Shown piece by piece: positions 1 through 4,674 of a DNA stretch of 16,440 nt. The DNA comes from DATLYH01 sp035575035. GTDB lineage: Bacteria > Planctomycetota > Planctomycetia > Gemmatales > Gemmataceae. Below the pieces are notes generated by a model. The model did no database searches. It was not told where the DNA came from and was given only the letters and a program-made list of their open reading frames with translations. Both the position numbers and the translations under genes were made by a program. The DNA lies in contig DATLYH010000217.1 of assembly GCA_035575035.1 (NCBI GenBank), forward strand, positions 1-16,440. Reading direction: 5' to 3'. The first letter of the stretch is position 1, and every line of letters begins with the position of its first letter.

Positions 1-42
1 CGGCCGGTAAGGCTGACAACACCGGCCGGCTGACGCCGGCCG
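1..42. promoter_or_regulatory. Two mutually exclusive GC-rich hairpins upstream of ilvE
   Basis: Bases 1-8 (CGGCCGGT) pair perfectly with 21-28, leaving a 12-base loop. Bases 23-30 pair perfectly with 35-42 around a TGAC loop. The two stems share 23-28, so only one can form at a time. This could be the terminator of a gene left of the window, an attenuator-like switch for ilvE, or simply a GC-rich repeat. No long T-run follows; only the pyrimidine-rich stretch at 51-60 is present. The window edge hides the context, so the role is undecided. Confidence 0.3.
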
Positions 43-75
43 CTCGCCTAGTTCTTTCCTCCGACGAGAGCAGCG

Positions 76-930
76 ATGACCAAGGTCTACATCAACGGCA
101 AGCTCTACGACAAGGCCGACGCCAAGATCAGCGTTTACGACCACGGCTTGCTTTACGGCGATGGCGTGTTCGAGGGGATCCGCATCTACAGCGGCAAGGT
201 GTTCCGTCTGCGCGAGCACATCGACCGGCTCTACGAGAGCGCCCGCCATATCTACCTGGAGATCCCGCTGACCCGGGAGCAGATGATCGAGGCGGTCCAG
301 AGTACCGTGCAGGCCAACGCCAAGAAGGACGGCTACATCCGCCTGGTGGTCACCCGGGGGGCGGGCTACCTCGGCCTCGACCCGCGCAAGACCACCGACC
401 CGCAGGTGATCATCATCGTGGACGACATCAGCCTCTATCCGCCGGAGCTGTACGACAACGGCCTGGAGATCTGCACGGCGGCCACGATCCGCAATCATCC
501 CAACGCGGTTAATCCGCGGATCAAGTCGCTGAACTATCTCAACAACATCCTGGCCAAGATTGAGGCGGTGCGGGCCGGCTGCACCGAAGCGCTGATGCTC
601 AATCACAAGGGGGAAGTGGCCGAGTGTACCGGCGACAATATCTTCCTGGTCAAGCACGGCATGCTGCGGACGCCGCCGCTGGAAGCGGGCATCCTGGAAG
701 GGGTGACGCGGAACGCCATCATCGAGCTGGCCCGCGAAGCCGGTATCCCGGTTCAGGAGATGGCCCTGACCCGTCATGATGTCTACGCCGCCGACGAGTG
801 CTTCCTGACCGGCACCGCGGCGGAAGTGATTCCCGTGGTCAAGTGCGACGGCCGACCCATCGGCACCGGCAAACCCGGCCCGGTGACGCGCCAGCTGCGG
901 GAGCGCTTTCAACAACTTGTTCGTCAGTAG
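76..930 (+). CDS. ilvE: Branched-chain amino acid aminotransferase (PLP fold-type IV)
   Basis: This 284-residue protein is a class IV aminotransferase. It would interconvert branched-chain 2-oxo acids and Val/Leu/Ile using glutamate and pyridoxal phosphate, in the cytosol. Visible hallmarks are the N-terminal YDHGLLYGDGVFEGIR block (residues 21-36), the GYIRLVVTRG segment (86-95), the PLP lysine K150 in RIKSLNYLNN, E183 in the AECTGDNIF motif, and the FLTGTAAEV phosphate-binding segment (243-251). Length is close to that of short bacterial IlvE proteins. The start at 76 lies just before the conserved VYINGK opening and has a weak purine-rich GAGAG about 6 bases upstream. D-amino acid transaminase and aminodeoxychorismate lyase share the fold, but FEGIR favours the branched-chain enzyme. 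The stop codon sits inside a heptamer repeat (see 924-998). Confidence 0.88.
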   Translation: MTKVYINGKLYDKADAKISVYDHGLLYGDGVFEGIRIYSGKVFRLREHIDRLYESARHIYLEIPLTREQMIEAVQSTVQANAKKDGYIRLVVTRGAGYLGLDPRKTTDPQVIIIVDDISLYPPELYDNGLEICTAATIRNHPNAVNPRIKSLNYLNNILAKIEAVRAGCTEALMLNHKGEVAECTGDNIFLVKHGMLRTPPLEAGILEGVTRNAIIELAREAGIPVQEMALTRHDVYAADECFLTGTAAEVIPVVKCDGRPIGTGKPGPVTRQLRERFQQLVRQ

Positions 931-998
931 TCCGTGGTCCGTAGTCCGTCGCAAAGATCGCTAGAGACTACGGACCACGAACTACGGACTATGGACTA
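924..998. repeat. Back-to-back heptamer tandem repeats (TCCGTAG / CTACGGA)
   Basis: On the left, four heptamers run TCAGTAG, TCCGTGG, TCCGTAG, TCCGTCG (924-951); the first contains the ilvE stop codon TAG. After a 16-base spacer the complementary heptamer runs CTACGGA, CCACGAA, CTACGGA, CTATGGA, CTA (968-998), ending 3 bases before the ATG of the next gene. The halves form a perfect 14-bp stem (933-946 with 966-979) with a 19-base loop. The block fills the whole ilvE-usp intergenic gap. It could act as an mRNA hairpin or terminator-like structure, but there is no T-run. The heptameric unit resembles in kind the short tandemly repeated sequences known from filamentous cyanobacteria; kinship is not implied. 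Confidence 0.85.
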
Positions 999-1001
999 AC
1001 C

Positions 1002-1469
1002 ATGATCGACCTCCGCCGCATCCTGGTGCCGACCGACTTCAGCAAGCACTCGCAGAATGCCTTGACCTACGGGGCAGCCTTTGCCGAGAAGTTCGGAGCC
1101 GAGCTGTACCTGCTCCATGTGGTCCAGGACCTGGCCCTGTTCATTCCCGACGCCATCACCGTTGCCCCGCCGGTCGCGCCGCCCGTCGAGCAGTTCATCG
1201 CAGCGGCCCGCAGCGCCCTGGAGCGCGTCACGCAAGAGAGCAACCTCCAGGGGCTCACCATTCACCCGGAGGTGCGCGAGGGGACTCCCTTCTACGAGAT
1301 CATCCGTTTTGCCCAGGAGAAGGACATTGACCTGATCGTCATGGGGACGCACGGCCACAGCGGACTGGCCCACGTCCTGCTCGGCAGCACCGCGGAAAAG
1401 GTGGTGCGCAAGGCGCCCTGCCCGGTGCTGACGGTGCGGCATCCCGAGCACGAGTTCGTCCACCCGTGA
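1002..1469 (+). CDS. Universal stress protein, UspA family
   Basis: A single-domain, 155-residue UspA-type protein with the expected Rossmann-like layout. It opens with RRILVPTDFS (residues 5-14), where D12 is the usual nucleotide-contacting aspartate. It ends with DLIVMGTHGHSG followed by LLGSTAEKVVRKAPCPVLTVR, giving the ATP-binding pattern G-x-x-G-H at 115-119 and G-S-T at 128-130. Such proteins are cytosolic, bind ATP and often dimerise; their direct targets are generally unknown. A proline-rich insert (about residues 54-62) precedes the second half. No Shine-Dalgarno is visible because the upstream 70 bases are heptamer repeat, so translation may depend on read-through from ilvE or on a weak site. 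The specific role here cannot be read from sequence. Confidence 0.9.
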   Translation: MIDLRRILVPTDFSKHSQNALTYGAAFAEKFGAELYLLHVVQDLALFIPDAITVAPPVAPPVEQFIAAARSALERVTQESNLQGLTIHPEVREGTPFYEIIRFAQEKDIDLIVMGTHGHSGLAHVLLGSTAEKVVRKAPCPVLTVRHPEHEFVHP

Positions 1470-1487
1470 GCTTCAACCGGGTGCTCT

Positions 1488-1595
1488 ATGAAGCCGCAGC
1501 GCCCCGTCGCTGTCCTGGTCATCGCCATCCTTTGCCTGCTCGCCGGGACGGGCCGCAGTTACTGCCGCTCGGCGAACGGAGCGGCCGGCAGGTGA
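1488..1595 (+). CDS. Possible 35-residue secreted or membrane mini-protein
   Basis: A short frame starts 18 bases after the universal stress protein stop. It encodes MKPQRP, then a hydrophobic run VAVLVIAILCLLAG (residues 7-20), then a polar tail with two cysteines overall (C16, C26). This positive-hydrophobic-polar layout looks like a signal peptide or single-pass micro-protein. There is no convincing Shine-Dalgarno. It could instead be the decayed 5' end of a secreted protein gene. Otherwise the 1470-1650 gap holds only a weak 7-bp inverted repeat (1597-1603 with 1629-1635). Confidence 0.28.
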   Translation: MKPQRPVAVLVIAILCLLAGTGRSYCRSANGAAGR

Positions 1596-1650
1596 CCGAG
1601 ATCAGCTGAGTGCTGTGCAACAGGGAGCGATCTCGCGCGGGCCTCTCCGC

Positions 1651-2811
1651 TCAAGCGACCGCCTCGAAGATGGTCGCGATTCCCTGGCCGGCGCCGATGC
1701 ACATGGTCGCCAGGCCGAACCGGGCCCCGCGCCGTTCCATGGCGTGGATCAGCGTGGTGGCGATGCGGGCCCCCGAGGCGCCGAGCGGGTGGCCCAGGGC
1801 AATGGCTCCGCCGTGGACATTGACCTTTTCCGGATCGGCCTTTAACAGTTTGATCACCGCCAGCGTCTGGACAGCGAACGCCTCGTTGATCTCGATCAGG
1901 TCGATGTCGGCCAGCTTCAGGCCGGCCCGCTCCAGCGCCTTGTGCGTGGCTGGCACCGGGCCGATCCCCATCACCGCCGGGTCCACGCCGGCCACGGCCA
2001 TCGCCCGCACCTTGACCTTCGGCTTCAGGCCCAGCTCGCGGGCCCGCTCTGCCGACATGACCAGTACCGCCGCCGCCCCGACGCTCACCTGGCTGGCATT
2101 GCCGGCCGTCACAGTGCCCCCCTCAGGCAGGAACACCGGCCGCAGCGCCGCCAGCGCCTCCAGGCTGGTGTCGCGGCGGATGCCCTGGTCCTCGGTCAGC
2201 AGTTTCTTCCGTCCTTCCTCGTCCCGTCCCCAGGTGGGGATAATCTCCCGGGCGAAGGCGCCGGTGTCGGTCGCCTCGGCGGCGCGGCGATGGCTGCGCA
2301 GGGCAAACTCGTCCTGCTCGCGTCGGCTGATCTTGTACTTGCGGGCCAGGTTCTCGGCCGTCAGGCCCATGTTCATGATGGCCGGGCTGTGGCGGAAGAA
2401 TAGCCGCGGGCTGGGGTCAAAGCCGGCCTCCATCGGGATGTGGTGCATATGCTCGACGCCGCCGGCGATTTGCACGTCCTCGCAGCCGGCGGCGATGCTC
2501 TGGGCCGCCTGGTTGATCGCCTGCAAGCTGGAGCCGCAGTTGCGGTTGACGGTGACGCCGCCGACCTCGACCGGCAGCCCGGCGATCAGGGCCGCCTGCT
2601 TGGCCACGTCGAAGCCCTGCTCCTTTTGCTGCTGCACGCAGCCCCAGTGGATGTCTTCCACCATCGACGCCGGCAGTCCGACGCGCTCCAAGAGTGCTTT
2701 CATCAGGTCGGCGGAGAGGTCATCGGCCCGGACGTCGCGGTAGATCCCCTTCTCGGGGTGGGCCTTGCCGATGGGAGTGCGGGCGGCATCGATGATCACG
2801 GCCTGGCGCAT
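1651..2811 (-). CDS. fadA: Acetyl-CoA C-acyltransferase (3-ketoacyl-CoA thiolase), FadA-like
   Basis: A 386-residue thiolase that cleaves 3-ketoacyl-CoA with CoA to acetyl-CoA and a shortened acyl-CoA, the last step of beta-oxidation. Motifs: acylated cysteine C92 in NRNCGSSLQA, NEAF (309-312), GGAIALGHPLGASG with H341, and the C-terminal cysteine C371 in MCIGAGQG. From memory, sequence and length match E. coli FadA (387 residues) closely along the whole chain, including the WGCVQQ and GGVEHM blocks. The start is fixed by an excellent Shine-Dalgarno (GGAGG on the minus strand, plus positions 2819-2823) 7 bases before ATG. A promoter TTGAGC-17-TACGAT lies just upstream. The partner fadJ-like gene is on the same strand about 2 kb upstream, separated by an unrelated TA module. 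Confidence 0.93.
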   Translation of the reverse strand: MRQAVIIDAARTPIGKAHPEKGIYRDVRADDLSADLMKALLERVGLPASMVEDIHWGCVQQQKEQGFDVAKQAALIAGLPVEVGGVTVNRNCGSSLQAINQAAQSIAAGCEDVQIAGGVEHMHHIPMEAGFDPSPRLFFRHSPAIMNMGLTAENLARKYKISRREQDEFALRSHRRAAEATDTGAFAREIIPTWGRDEEGRKKLLTEDQGIRRDTSLEALAALRPVFLPEGGTVTAGNASQVSVGAAAVLVMSAERARELGLKPKVKVRAMAVAGVDPAVMGIGPVPATHKALERAGLKLADIDLIEINEAFAVQTLAVIKLLKADPEKVNVHGGAIALGHPLGASGARIATTLIHAMERRGARFGLATMCIGAGQGIATIFEAVA

Positions 2812-2843
2812 GATTGATCCTCCGGTGGATTTGTGCCGCGGTC

Positions 2844-2872
2844 ATCGTAAGGCGCCGGCCCGAGCCGCTCAA
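2844..2872 (-). promoter_or_regulatory. Sigma70-type promoter of the thiolase gene
   Basis: On the minus strand TTGAGC (2872-2867) is followed after 17 bases by TACGAT (2849-2844). Transcription would start near 2837 and give a leader of about 26 bases carrying the GGAGG ribosome site. Spacing and both boxes fit the sigma70 consensus well. Confidence 0.55.
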
Positions 2873-3011
2873 GGCCTTCTGCTAGAGGGGCGATCCGGAG
2901 CTGGCTAAGATTGGCCTTGCCGCAGCAACAGGATCCACCGAATCGGTGCGTGGCGGGTCATGCTCGCTGCCCCGTCGTCCCTTCGGTCTTGGGCCGTGCC
3001 CGGAGGATCGT

Positions 3012-3308
3012 ATGGCGTTCGAGGTCGAGTTCTCACCGCGAGCCCGTGACAACTTGAAAAAGTTGCGTAAGCGAGACCAGCAGATCATTCTCGATGCCAT
3101 TGCCACTCAACTGACCGATCAACCAGGCCAGCCGACCCGCAAGCGCAAAAGGCTGGAGGACAATCCCCTCTCACCTTGGGAGTTACGCGGGGGTGACTTT
3201 CGTGTATTCTACGATGTGAACCGCGACGAAGAGCTCGTTGTCGTAGTGGCTGTGGGGCACAAGGTTCCCAATACCCTCTTCATCGGCGACGAGGAGGTTG
3301 AGCTATGA
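3012..3308 (+). CDS. RelE/ParE-family toxin of a type II toxin-antitoxin module
   Basis: The product has 98 residues. It begins MAFEVEFSPRARDNLKKLRK and contains the family's characteristic C-terminal block: PWELRGGDFRVFYDVN (residues 55-70), then VVVVAVGHKVPNTLF (76-90). This is the RelE/ParE fold; relatives are mostly ribosome-dependent mRNA interferases (RelE) or gyrase inhibitors (ParE), and sequence alone does not decide which. The ATG at 3012 is preceded by GGAGG (3002-3006) with 5 bases spacing, preferred over an upstream in-frame ATG at 2946. The toxin gene comes first and overlaps the downstream antitoxin by 4 bases (ATGA), which couples their translation. Toxin-first order is typical of HigBA-type loci rather than classical RelBE. 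Confidence 0.82.
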   Translation: MAFEVEFSPRARDNLKKLRKRDQQIILDAIATQLTDQPGQPTRKRKRLEDNPLSPWELRGGDFRVFYDVNRDEELVVVVAVGHKVPNTLFIGDEEVEL

Positions 3309-3598
3309 AAGTGATTCCGCTGGAGAAGGTCGAGTTGACCTTACCCGAGGTGGCGGACATGGCCAAGGCGGGGCCGGTGATTTTGACACGCAACGGCAGA
3401 CCGCTGGCGGCGGTGAAGGACCTGTCTGGTTCCGACTGGGAGTCCGTGTCCCTGGCCAACAATCCTCAGTTCGCTGCCCTCATCGAGGAATCGCGGCGTT
3501 CCTACCGGGAAGAGGGAGGTATCAGTCTGGACGACCTCCGCAAAGAACTCGGCCTGAAACCACGGCCGCGAGCCCGGGGCCGAAAGAAGAAAACCTGA
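3305..3598 (+). CDS. Phd/YefM-like antitoxin
   Basis: The 97-residue product would neutralise the upstream toxin and probably bind the operon promoter. The N-terminal half carries the Phd/YefM-type pattern: KVELTLPEVADMAKAGPV, then ILTRNGRPLAAVKDL (to about residue 40). The middle part (LIEESRRSYREEGGISLDDLRKEL) is charged and would wrap the toxin. The extreme C-terminus RPRARGRKKKT is unusually basic for an antitoxin tail and could add DNA or RNA affinity. ATG at 3305 overlaps the toxin stop (ATG 3305-3307, TGA 3306-3308). No separate promoter is needed. The toxin pairing is inferred from overlap and families. Confidence 0.75.
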   Translation: MKVIPLEKVELTLPEVADMAKAGPVILTRNGRPLAAVKDLSGSDWESVSLANNPQFAALIEESRRSYREEGGISLDDLRKELGLKPRPRARGRKKKT

Positions 3599-3620
3599 AT
3601 CTCCGCTGAAGGTGTCCGAT

Positions 3621-3654
3621 CGGAGCCGGGAGCGTCAGCGACCGGCAGGCTCGG
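3621..3654. repeat. Palindromic intergenic element between antitoxin and DUF5647-like gene
   Basis: GAGCC (3623-3627) pairs with GGCTC (3648-3652), with CCGG on both sides of an AGCGTCAGCGA core that can extend the stem. I recall near-identical GAGCCGGGAGCGTCAGCGACCGG stretches scattered through Gemmata-type genomes, so this may be a copy of a dispersed repeat. That recollection could not be checked. Confidence 0.4.
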
Positions 3655-3679
3655 GTGCGGGTATGAGGGAGATCCAAAG

Positions 3680-3966
3680 ATGATCGATTCCCGTGATTTC
3701 GCGGAAAGGCAATTGGAACTGACCGCGGCGTTCGGGAAATACGTCATCGCCCATCCTGAGGTGGACGACATGCTGCCGCCGGAATCGCATATCTATTTTG
3801 AGGTTGCCGGCGAGGACGAATTCAACCGATACAGCCGGCAACTGCCGAGAAGCCACTCCGGGAACAAGGGCTGCCGATCGTCTGCGTCCGCATCAAAGGA
3901 CTAGCGCCGCCGCAGGGTTCCCGGCTCATCGATCCGGTGATCGAGCCGATGCCGGCCGTGGCGTAG
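3680..3966 (+). pseudogene. Frameshifted small gene, probable DUF5647 family
   Basis: The frame from ATG 3680 reads MIDSRDFAERQLELTAAFGK and stays protein-like to SRQL, then degenerates into SHSGNKGCRSS and stops at 3904. Shifting frame near 3845 restores a sensible C-terminus, EKPLREQGLPIVCVRIKG then LAPPQGSRLIDPVIEPM, ending at TAG 3964-3966. Loss of one base between 3842 and 3847 explains this (for example CTG GCC GAG became CTG CC GAG). The intact product would be about 95 residues. I associate this pattern (FAExxLEL...AHPE...LPIVCVRIKGLAPP) with DUF5647, function unknown. A good ribosome site GAGGGAG (3665-3671) precedes the ATG. It lies 81 bases after the antitoxin and may be co-transcribed. 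A sequencing error is the alternative explanation. Confidence 0.6.
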
Positions 3967-3970
3967 TGCG

Positions 3971-4612
3971 CTACAACCCCAAATCGACCCAGGCCAGGTA
4001 GGTCAGGACGCCGAGCAGCAGATACGTGGTCAGGGTGGCGGCCACCGACGGGGAGAAGAGCTTGAAGACGCTGCCGGTGTACTTGCTGCGGTGAACCTTG
4101 GCCCCCATGAAATCGACTGCATACAGCGCGTCCAGGACGAGGTGCGACAGGAAGCCGAGCATGACGCCGCCGGCCAGGTAGAGCCGGACCAGCGGGCCAG
4201 GATGGTCGGCACTATGGTAAAGAAGGAAGACCAGCAGTCCGGCAATCAGCATGGCCGGGATGCTGTGGAACATGCCGCGGTGGACCGTCAGGCTCTTGAA
4301 TAGCCCGGCCAGCACGTAACGGACAAAGAGGTAAATGCCGCCCAGGACGACAAGCGTTTCCTCGGTGGTGAGGCCGCTCTGCTTGAGGCGCTCGAACAAC
4401 AGGAAGGGAGCGGCCACGGCAGCCAGGCCGAACAGCTCGCGGACCGGCACGCTGCTGTCGCTGTCGAGGTCCGGCAATAGCCCGCCCAGGGCTGTCAGCC
4501 CGGCGCCGAGAAACACCGGTCCCCAGTCCAGGTCGAGCCCCCAGGCACCCACGGTCCCGTAGCCCGCCGCCAGGATCGAGGAGAGACTCAGGTGTCCCTG
4601 GTAACTGGCCAT
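3971..4612 (-). CDS. YdjM-type membrane-bound metal-dependent hydrolase (DUF457 / PF04307 family)
   Basis: A 213-residue, multi-pass membrane protein. Conserved motifs are spaced as in the YdjM/DUF457 family: GHLSLSS (6-12), GGLLPDLDSDSS (43-54), HRGMFHS (111-117) and GFLSHLVLDAL (153-163). The His/Asp residues are likely metal ligands. Hydrophobic segments lie at about 12-30, 33-46, 60-72, 86-105, 118-133, 143-160 and 190-208. E. coli YdjM is a LexA-regulated inner-membrane protein of unclear substrate, so function is only a family guess. The start at 4612 is chosen because homology begins at MASYQGH; the frame stays open upstream to 4831 but would run into the fadJ coding region. It lies downstream of fadJ on the same strand, 62 bases away, so co-transcription is possible. 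Confidence 0.75.
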   Translation of the reverse strand: MASYQGHLSLSSILAAGYGTVGAWGLDLDWGPVFLGAGLTALGGLLPDLDSDSSVPVRELFGLAAVAAPFLLFERLKQSGLTTEETLVVLGGIYLFVRYVLAGLFKSLTVHRGMFHSIPAMLIAGLLVFLLYHSADHPGPLVRLYLAGGVMLGFLSHLVLDALYAVDFMGAKVHRSKYTGSVFKLFSPSVAATLTTYLLLGVLTYLAWVDLGL

Positions 4613-4632
4613 CACTGCTCGGTCAGCCGCGA

Positions 4633-4668
4633 CGCGGAGCGGAGCGCGCAGGGCCAGAGCGCTCCGCG
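4633..4668. other. Intergenic hairpin between fadJ-like gene and membrane hydrolase
   Basis: CGCGGAGCG (4633-4641) pairs perfectly with CGCTCCGCG (4660-4668), leaving an 18-base loop; an alternative inner pairing of GGAGCG with CGCTCC is possible. It sits just after the fadJ stop on the minus strand. No T-run follows, so it may be an mRNA-stability or partial-termination element rather than a classic terminator. Confidence 0.4.
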
Positions 4669-4674
4669 GCGCGG

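Noticed and set aside
1597..1635. 7-bp inverted repeat CGAGATC/GATCTCG as a terminator between convergent genes
   Set aside because: The loop is 25 bases and no T-run follows on either strand; it could arise by chance.
1610..2743. Long open frame of 377 codons on the plus strand
   Set aside because: It is antisense to the thiolase gene, rich in Ser/Ala/Arg/Pro and without any family motif; long antisense frames are expected in GC-rich DNA.
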